Assembly: GCF_003610785.1 (NCBI RefSeq)
Contig: NZ_RAQQ01000008.1
Location: 228,768-292,767 of the forward strand
DNA length: 64,000 nucleotides
Direction: 5' to 3'
From: Micromonospora globbae
GTDB taxonomy: Bacteria > Actinomycetota > Actinomycetes > Mycobacteriales > Micromonosporaceae
This document shows positions 12,653 through 20,896 of this stretch, piece after piece (the stretch's first letter is position 1; each line of letters starts with the position of its first letter). The notes beneath the pieces are model-generated. The model saw nothing but the letters and a program-made list of their open reading frames with translations, was not told where the DNA came from and did no database searches. The position numbers were made by a program, and so were the translations under genes.

Positions 12653-13450
12653 GTGCTCATCCTGCTGCCGCCCTCCGAGGGGAAGGTCGACGCCGGAACC
12701 GGGCGGCGGCTGGACCTGACGCGCCTCTCGCTGCCGGCGCTGAACCCGGCCCGCGAGGAGGTGCTCGCCGCGCTGGTCGCGCTCTGCGGCGGGCCGGACG
12801 AGGCCGCGGCCCGGGCCGCGCTCGGGCTCAGCGAGGGCCAGCGCGACGAACTGCGGCGCAACGCGCGCCTGCCCCTGGCCGCCACCGCGCCGGCCGCCCG
12901 GGTCTACACCGGCGTGCTCTACGAGGCGCTGGACCTCGCCACCCTCCCGCCGCCGGCGGTGCGGGCCGCCCGCCGGTCGATCCTCGTCAGCTCCGGCCTG
13001 TGGGGCGCCGTACGCCTCACCGACCGGATCCCGCCGTACCGCTGCCCCATCGGGGCGAAGCTGCCCGGCCCGGGGGCGCTGGGCGCGTACTGGCGGCGGG
13101 TGCTGGGCCCGGTCCTCGCCGCGGAGGCCGGCGAGCGGCCGGTGCTCGACCTGCGCTCCGGCGCGTACGCCGCCACCTGGACGCCCCGTGGTGAGCTGGC
13201 GGGCCGGACGGTGACCGTGCGCGTGCTGCACGAACGCGAGGTCGACGGCGCGCCGGTCCGCTCCGTGGTCAGCCACTTCAACAAGGCGACCAAGGGGCGG
13301 CTGGTCCGCGACCTGCTGCTCGCGGGCGCCCGCCCGCGGACCGTCGACGAGCTGGTCACCGCGCTGCGCGACCTCGCGTACACGGTGGAGGAGCAGCCGG
13401 CGCAGGCCGGACGGCCACGCCAGGTCGACGTCGTGGTCACGCAGCTCTGA
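12653..13450 (+). CDS. yaaA: YaaA-family (DUF328) peroxide stress protein
   Basis: A 265-residue protein that starts with the hallmark LILLPPSEGK and carries YTGVLYEALD, RILVSSGLWG-like and FNKATKGRLVRDLL motifs of the YaaA/UPF0246 family. In E. coli, YaaA limits intracellular iron and oxidative DNA damage during peroxide stress and binds DNA. The start is GTG at 12653, 9 nt after the stop of the membrane protein gene, so co-transcription is likely. Length agrees with the family. The family call is firm; the role in this organism is inferred. Confidence 0.88.
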   Translation: MLILLPPSEGKVDAGTGRRLDLTRLSLPALNPAREEVLAALVALCGGPDEAAARAALGLSEGQRDELRRNARLPLAATAPAARVYTGVLYEALDLATLPPPAVRAARRSILVSSGLWGAVRLTDRIPPYRCPIGAKLPGPGALGAYWRRVLGPVLAAEAGERPVLDLRSGAYAATWTPRGELAGRTVTVRVLHEREVDGAPVRSVVSHFNKATKGRLVRDLLLAGARPRTVDELVTALRDLAYTVEEQPAQAGRPRQVDVVVTQL

Positions 13451-13562
13451 CTCACCGTCGGACCCGCCGCAAGATTTCCTCAAGGCTGGGCCCGACCGGT
13501 TCCGCGTGCCGGGGCGCACCGGTCACGGTAGGAGTACCCCGACCGGCAAGGGAGTATCTCCG

Positions 13563-14243
13563 TTGGCCCGCGAACCCGCTCTGCTCGACCGACCCGCCCG
13601 TCCGTCGACGCCGCCACCGCTGGACTGGCTGACCCTCGCCGACGCGTTCGAGGCGGCCTGCCTGCTGCGGTGCATGCCGACGCCGGCCGGCTCGCGCGCG
13701 CCGCGGCCGGCGGGATCGCACCCGGCGACGGTGGTCGAGTTCAACCGGGAGGACGCGGCGCAGCGGATGCGGCAGCTGCTGGAGCGGCTGGACGTCCCGG
13801 TCGAGTACGAGATGGCCGTCGGCGGCCTGCGCCGCCACTACGAACTGCACCGGCTCCGGGTGCCGGCCGGGCACCGGCAGCGCTACGCCTGGCTCATCGA
13901 GGCCGGTTGGTGGCAGGGACGCCGGGAGCTGCTGTCCGCGCCGGTGCCCGGGGCGTCCACCCCCCGCCGGGTCTGGGTGCCGCGGATGGCCGCGGCGGCG
14001 TGGCGTTCCGCGCTGCTCGCGGGTGGGCGGCACGTCCGCCGGCACATCCTCGGCGTACGGCTCACCGACCGCGACCTCGCCGCGGTGCTGATCCGCGGCG
14101 CCTCCCTGCTGGGCGTCACGGCCGAGCTGCGGCCGGGCACCGGCTGCTTCCTGGTCTGCGTGGCCGACGGGGAGGACCGCCGCCGCATCCTCCGGCACAC
14201 CACGCTCACCCCCGCCCCCGCCCCTGCGGCCGATTCGGCCTGA
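13563..14243 (+). CDS. WhiA-like protein without the C-terminal HTH domain
   Basis: A 226-residue protein of no standard annotation. Its order of segments matches the N-terminal two-thirds of the sporulation regulator WhiA: a first domain (AFEAACLLR, then QRMRQLLERLDVPV), then a degenerate LAGLIDADG-type half (AAWRSALLAGG, VLIRGASLLGVTAELR, VADGEDRRRIL). These parallel WhiA AAWRGAFLAHG and GAARRLGVGAKAR. The WhiA HTH end is absent, and there is a stop plus a Pro/Ala tail instead. I chose the TTG at 13563 because AAGGGAG lies 8 nt upstream; a GTG at 13506 lacks a ribosome site. WhiA relatedness is my reading by eye; function is unknown. Confidence 0.55.
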   Translation: MAREPALLDRPARPSTPPPLDWLTLADAFEAACLLRCMPTPAGSRAPRPAGSHPATVVEFNREDAAQRMRQLLERLDVPVEYEMAVGGLRRHYELHRLRVPAGHRQRYAWLIEAGWWQGRRELLSAPVPGASTPRRVWVPRMAAAAWRSALLAGGRHVRRHILGVRLTDRDLAAVLIRGASLLGVTAELRPGTGCFLVCVADGEDRRRILRHTTLTPAPAPAADSA

Positions 14244-14340
14244 CGACCGGCGCGGCGCACCTGGTCCGAACGGGCGGCATCGCCGTCGGGCGGTGGCCGC
14301 GGGCTTGCGCGATGGGAATCCCGGGCGCAGAGTGCTGCCC

Positions 14341-15282
14341 GTGACTCGTACCTGGCCCGGGCGCGCCGCCGCGCTGCTGGCGCTGCTGCTGACCGCGACC
14401 GTCGGCCTCGCCGGTTGCCGCGACACGCCCGGCGAACCGGTGACGATCCGGATCGCGACCGGCAGCCCGACGGCCGTCTACCACGCGTTCGGGGAGTCGC
14501 TGGCCGCCATCCTGAACCGCGAGCTGCCCGGCGTGCGGGCGAGCGTGGTGGTCACCGCCGCCTCGGCGGAGAACGTCCGGCTCGTCGCCTCCGGCGAGGC
14601 CGAGCTCGGCTTCACCCAGGCCGACATCCTGCCGACGGACCCGGGCCCGGATCCCCGGGTGGCCGCGATCGCCCGCGTGTACGACGACCAGCTGCACCTG
14701 GTCGCGTCCGGCGGCGGGCCGGTCCGCACGGTGGCCGACCTGCGGGGCCGGCGGGTGTCGGTCGGTGCGGCCGGCTCCGGTACGGAGATCACCGCCAACC
14801 GCCTGCTCGACGTGGCCGGGTTGGGCGGCGACGGGGTGCAACGGGCCCGGCTCAACCTCGACGAGTCGGTGGCCGCGCTGCGGTCCGGGCGGATCGACGC
14901 CTTCTTCTTCTCCGGCGGGCTGCCGGTGCGGGCCATCGCCGACCTCGCCAGCGGCAGCCCCACCCGGGTCCTCGACCTCGGCGACCTGATCGAGCCGCTG
15001 CGGGAACGCTACGGGGAGGTCTACGTCTCCCGGGACATCCCACGGTCGGTGTACGGGGTGGACCCGGTCACCACGGTCGCCGACCCGAACTTCCTCGTCG
15101 TCCGCGCGGACCTGCCGGAGCCGCTGGTACGGAACGTGACCCGGCTGCTCATGGAACGCCGGTCCGAACTGGCCGCGGCGCACCCGGCGGCCGGACGGAT
15201 GAGCCCCCGGTCGGCGATCAACACCTCGCTGCTGCCGCTGCACCCGGGCGCGGTGGCCTGGTACCGCTCCGCGAAACCCTGA
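14341..15282 (+). CDS. TAXI-family TRAP solute-binding lipoprotein
   Basis: A 313-residue exported lipoprotein. The GTG start gives a Sec signal with lipobox LAGC at residues 23-26, then the TAXI-family sequence IATGSPTAVYHAFGESL, QADILPTD-type pocket, GAAGSGTEITANRLL and GRIDAFFFSGGLPV. TAXI proteins bind small acids such as glutamate for TRAP transporters. No TRAP membrane subunit (DctQM/fused) is present in this window. It converges with a histidine kinase/response regulator pair 34 nt away, which suggests a sensory or partner role rather than transport. The family is firm and the ligand unknown. Confidence 0.82.
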   Translation: MTRTWPGRAAALLALLLTATVGLAGCRDTPGEPVTIRIATGSPTAVYHAFGESLAAILNRELPGVRASVVVTAASAENVRLVASGEAELGFTQADILPTDPGPDPRVAAIARVYDDQLHLVASGGGPVRTVADLRGRRVSVGAAGSGTEITANRLLDVAGLGGDGVQRARLNLDESVAALRSGRIDAFFFSGGLPVRAIADLASGSPTRVLDLGDLIEPLRERYGEVYVSRDIPRSVYGVDPVTTVADPNFLVVRADLPEPLVRNVTRLLMERRSELAAAHPAAGRMSPRSAINTSLLPLHPGAVAWYRSAKP

Positions 15283-15301
15283 CCGGCGTGGCCGTCCCGC
15301 C

Positions 15302-15329
15302 CCGCCGCGGGAGCGTCAGCCCGCGGCGG
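15302..15329. terminator. Hairpin between convergent TAXI and histidine kinase genes
   Basis: A perfect 10-bp GC stem (CCGCCGCGGG with CCCGCGGCGG) closes an 8-nt loop. It overlaps the last codons of the histidine kinase gene. Position between converging genes suggests a bidirectional terminator; there is no U-tract. Confidence 0.5.
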
Positions 15330-16749
15330 CGGGCAGCCCCTGCGGCGCCGCGTCCGCCGCGGCGCCCTCCGGTGGCCCGCCCTCGGGGCCCGGGAACCAG
15401 AGGCCGGCGACCAGACCCCGCGGCTCGCCGGTCCGCATGGTGAGCCGCCCGTCGGACGCGTCGACCAGCACGGCGACGATGGTCAGGCCCAGCCCCGCGC
15501 CGTCCATGTTCTGCACGTCCGGCGCCCGCCAGAACCGCTCGGTGGCCTGACCGAGCTGGCTCTCCGTCATCCCCGGACCGGTGTCCCGCACCTCCAGCGC
15601 CACTCCCCCGTCGCGGACCGCCACGGTCACCGTCACCTCACCGCCGGCCCCGCTGAACTTCACGGCGTTGTCGATGAGGGCGTCGAGGGCCTGGTCCACG
15701 GCGGTCGGCACCGTCCGGGCGTACGCCGGCCCGCCGGGCGCCACCAGACCGAGCGTGATCGACCGGTGCCGGGCCAGCGGCTGCCAGGCAGCCACCCGGG
15801 AGGCGGCCACCTCCGCCGCGTCGACGACGACCCGCTCGTTCTCCTGGCGCTCGGCGCGGGCGAGCGTGAGCAGCGCGTCGAGCAGCAACGCCAGCCGGTC
15901 GGTCTCCTCCAGCGCCAACCGGTGCTCGGCACGCCCCTCCGGGTCGGTGAGGCTCGGCCCCAGCTCCTCCACCCGCAGCCGCAGGGCGGTCAGCGGGTTG
16001 CGCAACTGGTGACTGGCGTGGGCCACGAAGGCGCGCTGGCGGTCCATCACGTCCGACACCGCGTCGGCCATCGTGTTGAAGCTCGCCACCAGCCGGCGCA
16101 GCTCCGGCGGGCCGAGATGGTGCTGCACCCGGGCGCTCCGGTCCCCCTCGGTGATCTCGTGGGTGACCGCGTCCAGCTCGAAGACGGGGCGCAGCACCCA
16201 GCCGGCCAGCCCGAACGCGGTGAGGACGCAGGCCAGTACGGCGAGCAGGCCGATGCCGGCGAGCAGCAGCCACCACGCGGTGACGGCGCGGCGCACCGAG
16301 GCCACGGGGCTGACCGTGACGACGGCCCCGAGCACCTCGCCACCGTCGTTGATCGGTACGGCGACCACCACCGGCCCGTCCACCCAGGGCCAGACCGACT
16401 CCGGGCCGCTGACCTGCTGCCCGGCGAGGGCGGCCTCCAACGCCGTGGCGGTGCCGGCGGCGGGCCGCCAGCTCGCCGAGGCCACCACGTCCCCGCGGTC
16501 GCGGTCCACCACGGCCGCCCCGATGCGGTACAGCTCGTCGTAGCTGCGCAGCTCACTCTCCAGCGGGCCGGTGCTGCCGCCGCGGAGCGCGGGCCCGGCC
16601 AGGGACGCGAACCGGGTGGCGTCGGCGAGCCGGTCGGCGCGTACCCGGTCGGTCTCCCGGGTGGCCAGGGTGATGGCCAGCGGGGTCTCCAGGGCGATGA
16701 GGACCAGCACCATCAGCAGCAGGTAGCTGATCACCAGCCGACGACGCAC
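15316..16749 (-). CDS. Sensor histidine kinase
   Basis: A 477-residue membrane sensor. TM1 is at about residues 7-28, a periplasmic-type sensor domain runs to about 155, and TM2 is about 158-185. A HAMP region (RPVFELDAVTHEI) leads into a HisKA domain with the phospho-acceptor in HASHQLRNPLTAL (His247). The ATPase domain has the N box LIDNAVKFSG, G1 DTGPGM and G2 GAGLGLTIV. It is encoded 9 nt downstream of its response regulator partner. Convergence with the TAXI lipoprotein suggests that protein may feed it a ligand. The C-terminal ~20 residues are an Ala/Pro tail. Confidence 0.92.
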   Translation of the reverse strand: MRRRLVISYLLLMVLVLIALETPLAITLATRETDRVRADRLADATRFASLAGPALRGGSTGPLESELRSYDELYRIGAAVVDRDRGDVVASASWRPAAGTATALEAALAGQQVSGPESVWPWVDGPVVVAVPINDGGEVLGAVVTVSPVASVRRAVTAWWLLLAGIGLLAVLACVLTAFGLAGWVLRPVFELDAVTHEITEGDRSARVQHHLGPPELRRLVASFNTMADAVSDVMDRQRAFVAHASHQLRNPLTALRLRVEELGPSLTDPEGRAEHRLALEETDRLALLLDALLTLARAERQENERVVVDAAEVAASRVAAWQPLARHRSITLGLVAPGGPAYARTVPTAVDQALDALIDNAVKFSGAGGEVTVTVAVRDGGVALEVRDTGPGMTESQLGQATERFWRAPDVQNMDGAGLGLTIVAVLVDASDGRLTMRTGEPRGLVAGLWFPGPEGGPPEGAAADAAPQGLPAAAG

Positions 16750-16758
16750 CCAGGCACC

Positions 16759-17415
16759 TCACTCGCACCGCAGGCGGTAGCCGATCCCGCGTACCGTCTC
16801 GACGAGCCGCGCGTCGCCGAGCTTGCCGCGCAGCGACCCCACGTGCACCTCGACGGTGTGCCGGTCCGTCCAGGTGGTGCCCCAGGCGTCGAGCAGGATG
16901 CGGTCGCGGGGCACCGCCACGCCGGGCTGGCGGGCCAGCGAGAGCAGGACGTCGAACTCCTTGCGGGTGAGCGTCACCTCCCGGCCGTCGACGGTCACGG
17001 TGCGTGCCGCCACGTCGATGCGGACGGCGCCGGCCTCGATGAGGTTCCGCTCGGGCACCGCCTGCGCCGTGCGGCGCAGCACCGCCTCGATCCGGGCCTG
17101 CAGCTCCACCATCGAGAACGGCTTCACCACGTAGTCGTCGGCGCCGAGCCGCAGCCCGAGCACCCGATCGCGCTCCTCACCCCGGGCGGTGACCGCGATA
17201 ATCCCCAGCTGGCTGCTGCGCCGGCGCAGCTCCCGGCACAGGTCGGTGCCGTCGCCGTCGGGCAGGGTGAGATCGAGCAGCACCAGGTCGCACGGCGCGG
17301 CGGAGAGCGCGGCGGCGACCGTGGCCGCGTGCTCGACCTCGTATCCGCGTCGGGTGAGCGCGGACGACAGGGCGGCGGCCACCCGACGGTCGTCCTCGAC
17401 CAGCAGGATGCGCAC
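16759..17415 (-). CDS. OmpR/PhoB-family response regulator
   Basis: A 218-residue regulator. The receiver domain starts at VRILLVEDD, with the phosphorylated Asp48 in LVLLDLTLP and the conserved KPF (VVKPFSMVELQARI). The C-terminal winged helix carries LTRKEFDVLLSLARQPG and the DNA-binding stretch ending VETVRGIGYRL. The GTG start at 17415 is chosen because the receiver fold begins there, with GGGGGG upstream; longer frames upstream are shadows. The adjacent downstream kinase is its evident partner. Target genes are not visible here. Confidence 0.93.
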   Translation of the reverse strand: MRILLVEDDRRVAAALSSALTRRGYEVEHAATVAAALSAAPCDLVLLDLTLPDGDGTDLCRELRRRSSQLGIIAVTARGEERDRVLGLRLGADDYVVKPFSMVELQARIEAVLRRTAQAVPERNLIEAGAVRIDVAARTVTVDGREVTLTRKEFDVLLSLARQPGVAVPRDRILLDAWGTTWTDRHTVEVHVGSLRGKLGDARLVETVRGIGYRLRCE

Positions 17416-17549
17416 CGGTGCCCCCCATCCCTCGAACGATCGTCCGGGGGAATCGTGGCAGACGCCGGTCGCGGGCGGGAGAGCCGACCCGGCAGCCCAC
17501 CTGGACCGCGCGGCCCCCTCCGGCGGGGCGGGCGGCGCCTCGGCCGGGG

Positions 17550-17861
17550 TCAGAGGCCGAAGACGTCGTCCGAGACGGCGTCGCGCACCCCGTCGACGAA
17601 GCCGCGGAAGCCCGGGTCGTGGTGGCTGGCCGGGACACTCGTGACGTTCTCCCCGGTGGCCTGGGTGACCGCGTCGAGCAGGGGCGGGTAGTCCAGCTCC
17701 GCGTCGCCGCGCGTGTCGTCGTCCGCCTCGGCCAGGTTGATCACGTACTGCACGTCGTCGGAGGGGGTGTCGGGATCCTCGGCCCACTCGCCGCCGGCCT
17801 GGTAGCACTCGTCGTACAGCGCCCGCTGGCTGTCGGTCCAGTCGTCGTCGTAGTCCCGCAT
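17550..17861 (-). CDS. Small acidic hypothetical protein
   Basis: A 103-residue, strongly acidic protein beginning MRDYDDDWTDSQRALYDECY, with further Asp/Glu clusters (EADDDTRGDAELDY) and a C-terminal FVDGVRDAVSDDVFGL. GGAGGG lies 7 nt upstream of the ATG at 17861, which supports this start over the longer frame. No signal peptide or membrane segment is evident. I do not recognise a family. It lies upstream of, and on the same strand as, the two-component genes but 134 nt away, so it need not be linked to them. Confidence 0.6.
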   Translation of the reverse strand: MRDYDDDWTDSQRALYDECYQAGGEWAEDPDTPSDDVQYVINLAEADDDTRGDAELDYPPLLDAVTQATGENVTSVPASHHDPGFRGFVDGVRDAVSDDVFGL

Positions 17862-17996
17862 CGCCCATCCCTCCGCGACGGCTCCACCCTCCGAGCATGC
17901 CGGCCCGGGACGCGGGACCGGGCCGGTACCGGCGAAACCGCGGGGCACCCGCACGGGTGACGCGCTCGCGGGGGCCGGCGCGCGTACGCTGCACAG

Positions 17997-18335
17997 GTGA
18001 TCTACAAACTGCTGCCGACGACCGAGTGGGACGACGCCCGGGCCGCCGGGCAGTTCACCGGCACGGCGGTGGACCACCAGGACGGGTTCATCCACTTCTC
18101 CGCCACCGACCAGGTGGTGGAGACGGCCCGCCGGCACTTCGCCGGGGCCACCGGGCTCACCCTGCTCACCGTGGATCCGGCCCGCCTCGGTGACCGGCTG
18201 CGCTGGGAGCCCTCGCGCGGCGGCGCGCTCTTCCCCCACCTGTACGGCCCGCTGCCGGTGGCCGCCGTGGTGGCGGCGCAGGCGCTGCCCGCGGACGTGC
18301 CCGCCCCCGACGCGGTGGCGGCGCTGCTCGGTTGA
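17997..18335 (+). CDS. DUF952-family protein
   Basis: A 112-residue cytoplasmic protein with the DUF952 pattern: IYKLLPTTEWDDARAAG near the N-terminus, DGFIHFSATDQVVETARRHF in the middle and LFPHLYGPLPVAAV near the end. The biochemical role of this family is not established. A TACGCT hexamer 6 nt before the GTG start suggests a leaderless transcript. It is followed 52 nt later by the WbpD-like acetyltransferase gene. Confidence 0.8.
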   Translation: MIYKLLPTTEWDDARAAGQFTGTAVDHQDGFIHFSATDQVVETARRHFAGATGLTLLTVDPARLGDRLRWEPSRGGALFPHLYGPLPVAAVVAAQALPADVPAPDAVAALLG

Positions 18336-18387
18336 GGGCTCGCTATGCTACGCCGAGCCCGCGCCCTGCGATCGATGCGAGTTGAGG

Positions 18388-18927
18388 ATGACTGACAACA
18401 CTTCCCCGTCCCCCAGCGTCTTCGTTCACCCCACGGCGGACGTCGAGGAGGGTGCCCAGGTCGGTGAGGGCACCAAGGTCTGGCACCTGGCCCACGTCCG
18501 GTCGTCGGCGCGGGTGGGCGCCGGCTGCGTCATCGGGCGCAACGTGTACGTCGACGCCAACGTGACCGTCGGCGACCGCGTCAAGATCCAGAACAACGTC
18601 TCGGTCTACCAGGGCGTGACCCTGGAGGACGAGGTGTTCGTGGGCCCCAGCGCCGTCTTCACCAACGACTTCCGACCGCGGGCGCAGAACCCCGACTGGA
18701 CGATCACGCCGACCGTGGTGCGGCGCGGCGCCTCGATCGGCGCGAACGCCACCCTGGTCTGCGGGATCGAGGTCGGCGAGTACGCCATGATCGCGGCCGG
18801 TTCGGTGGTGACCCGGGACGTGGCGCCGTACCAGCTGGTGGCCGGCAACCCGGCCCGGCCGAAGGGCTGGGTCGACGAGAAGGGCGAGGTCATCTCGCGG
18901 GACGTGGCGAACCCGCCGCAGCGGTAG
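18388..18927 (+). CDS. WbpD-like UDP-sugar N-acetyltransferase
   Basis: A 179-residue hexapeptide acyltransferase close to the WbpD type, which acetylates the 3-amino group of UDP-2-acetamido-3-amino-2,3-dideoxyglucuronate. Features include VFVHPTADVEEGAQVGEGTK, VYVDANVTVGDRVKIQNNVS, the active-site-like PSAVFTNDFRPRA and the terminal AAGSVVTRDVAPYQLVAGNP. The ATG at 18388 follows GTTGAGG. The Gfo/Idh oxidoreductase and aminotransferase at 23205-25267 would supply the WbpB and WbpE steps, although four genes apart. Acetylation of another amino sugar nucleotide is possible. Confidence 0.75.
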   Translation: MTDNTSPSPSVFVHPTADVEEGAQVGEGTKVWHLAHVRSSARVGAGCVIGRNVYVDANVTVGDRVKIQNNVSVYQGVTLEDEVFVGPSAVFTNDFRPRAQNPDWTITPTVVRRGASIGANATLVCGIEVGEYAMIAAGSVVTRDVAPYQLVAGNPARPKGWVDEKGEVISRDVANPPQR

Positions 18928-18943
18928 GCCCGCGCGACGACGA

Positions 18944-18977
18944 ACGGCGGTGGACGGATCCCTCCGTCCACCGCCGT
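18944..18977. terminator. Bidirectional terminator hairpin
   Basis: A perfect 15-bp stem (ACGGCGGTGGACGGA with its complement) and a TCCC loop lie between the convergent acetyltransferase and TagF-like genes. Confidence 0.8.
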
Positions 18978-18988
18978 CTCGTACGGAT

Positions 18989-20761
18989 TCAGCCGCAGAG
19001 CCGGCCGATCTCCTCCTGGAAACGGTCCATCGGGTTCGCGTCGGCCGGGCCCAGCAGGTAGGTCTTCAACTCCCGGCGCGCCTCGGTCATCGGATCGTCG
19101 CCGGCGCGGGTCACGGCCACGATCTTCTCGAGCTCGCCGCAGTCCGGAGACAGCAGGTACGCCGCCCGCGAGGTCGGGTACTGCCGGCGGAAGTCGTCCT
19201 CCGGCAGGCCACCGGGGTTCGCCACCACGTACGGCCGCTCGCTCTGGACGAAGTCCGAGACCACGCTGGACACGTCGCTGATCAGCAGGTCCGTCTGGTT
19301 GAAGCAGTCGAACAGCGCGGGGGTCCGGCCGGTGACCACCAGGTGGTGGGTCCCGTCGAGCGACCTCGCGTCGGTGTCGCCACCGGCCGCCCCGACCATG
19401 TCCACCACCCGGTCGTGCGCCGCCTTCGCCTGCTTCGACCGCGAGCCGGTCAACGGGTGCGGCTTGTAGATGAGCCGTACCCCGGGATGGACGGCCAGCA
19501 GCCCCTTGACGATTCGCGGGCCCATGAGGACCAGCGAGGTGTGGTAGGGATCGTCGTCCAGCCAACCCTCCCAGGTGGGCGCGTAGAGCACGGTGAACGG
19601 CCGGTCGACCGACTCCGCACCGAAGGTGTGCACGCCGGCGAGCTGCGGGCGTCCGATCTCGACGATGTCGGCGTCGAGCACGCCCACACCGGCACGGGCG
19701 TACCGCTCCCGGCCGGCGCGACCGGCGACCCACACCTCGTCGTACACCTTGCTGTAGGGGTTGACGCTCGCGGCCTTGTCGCTGTCGCCGTGGCCGACGA
19801 AGACGTGCTTCATGCCCGGCTCGCGGAGCATGTGGATGTTCGCGCCGACGTTCGCGGCGTAGAGCGCGGCACGGATGCTGCCGAACTCCAGGTTCATGAA
19901 GTCCACACTGGCCGGTACGCAGATCACCGGAAGGCGGGTGTCGGCGAGTTCGAGGAAGGCCTCCCGGCTCCGCATCAGCACCACCGACCGCTGGCGGAGC
20001 GCCTCCGTCGGAGCGAGCCACATGTTGGCCTGGTAGACGTCCTTGGCCGGGCCAGCGAAGTAGAGCGCCACCTCGGGGCGGTACGCGTCCAACCAGCGCT
20101 GCACAGCGGGCATCAGCGGCCCCGGCCCGCTACCGCGCCCGCGCAGCCAGGTGACGGCGACGATGGCGCCGACCACCGCCGCGACGGCAACCGCCGCGAG
20201 ACCCGCGACGACGACCGGGGTCGCCGAGTCCAGTGTCGCCGCCACCACCGCGGCGGGCGCCAGCGCGATGTTGACGAGGGCCAGTTGCTCCCCGGCGAGC
20301 CACGCCGCCCAGCGCGGCGGGCGGGGAGCGAAGGTGATCGGCCCGAGGTCGATGTTGCGCACCAGCGCCGAGACGGGGTTGCGCCGCTCGATCATGGTGT
20401 TGAGTGCTCCGGCGAAGACCGTGATCACCCAGACCGCGCCCGGCAGCAGCAGGATGAGGCTCAGCTCACCCGCGCTCGGCCGGACCGTGGCCACGACCAG
20501 CAGGACGGTGGCGAGGTCACGCGCCAACTGCCGGTAGTCGCCACGCAGGCCAACCTTCTTCAAGAGGACGTGCGTGGCGGGCGACCAGCGGGCAATCGCG
20601 TACTCGCCGGCGAGCACGGCCACCCCGGCGACGGCGAAGACGGCGGCCCAGCCGAGCGCACCGGCGGCGAGCAGCACCAGGTAGCCCAGCAGCAGCAGCG
20701 CGCCACGGGCGGCGACTCCCGCCGGTCCCATCAACTTGCCGAACAAGGAAGACGCTCCCAT
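18989..20761 (-). CDS. Membrane-anchored TagF-like polyol-phosphate polymerase (copy 1)
   Basis: A 590-residue protein. Five or so hydrophobic helices fill residues 10-210, then a CDP-glycerol:poly(glycerophosphate) glycerophosphotransferase domain follows. The domain shows HGDSDKAASVNPYSKVYDE, YAPTWEGW, KPHPLTGSRSK and the SDVSSVVSDF motif. Such enzymes polymerise glycerol or ribitol phosphate from CDP-polyols on the inner membrane face for wall teichoic acid. A paralogue of the same architecture lies at 36077-37753 beside the CDP-ribitol synthase. I chose the ATG at 20761; a GC hairpin sits 9 nt upstream. Whether it adds glycerol or ribitol phosphate is not decidable. Confidence 0.82.
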   Translation of the reverse strand: MGASSLFGKLMGPAGVAARGALLLLGYLVLLAAGALGWAAVFAVAGVAVLAGEYAIARWSPATHVLLKKVGLRGDYRQLARDLATVLLVVATVRPSAGELSLILLLPGAVWVITVFAGALNTMIERRNPVSALVRNIDLGPITFAPRPPRWAAWLAGEQLALVNIALAPAAVVAATLDSATPVVVAGLAAVAVAAVVGAIVAVTWLRGRGSGPGPLMPAVQRWLDAYRPEVALYFAGPAKDVYQANMWLAPTEALRQRSVVLMRSREAFLELADTRLPVICVPASVDFMNLEFGSIRAALYAANVGANIHMLREPGMKHVFVGHGDSDKAASVNPYSKVYDEVWVAGRAGRERYARAGVGVLDADIVEIGRPQLAGVHTFGAESVDRPFTVLYAPTWEGWLDDDPYHTSLVLMGPRIVKGLLAVHPGVRLIYKPHPLTGSRSKQAKAAHDRVVDMVGAAGGDTDARSLDGTHHLVVTGRTPALFDCFNQTDLLISDVSSVVSDFVQSERPYVVANPGGLPEDDFRRQYPTSRAAYLLSPDCGELEKIVAVTRAGDDPMTEARRELKTYLLGPADANPMDRFQEEIGRLCG

Positions 20762-20770
20762 CGGGTGGGG

Positions 20771-20789
20771 CCCCGGGCGCAGCCCGGGG
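20771..20789. repeat. GC hairpin in leader of TagF-like gene
   Basis: CCCCGGGC and GCCCGGGG form a perfect 8-bp stem with a 3-nt loop, 9 nt upstream of the predicted ATG on the minus strand. It could mask the ribosome site or stop transcripts coming from the upstream gene. No U-tract is present. Confidence 0.4.
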
Positions 20790-20896
20790 TTCTGGGGTCT
20801 ATCGCACCGCGGCGTCCGGTTTCCGTCAGAACGACCGGCGTCACGGACCTTAACTCCATTCAACACACCCGCGACGGCCGGGTACCGCCGGAGCCG

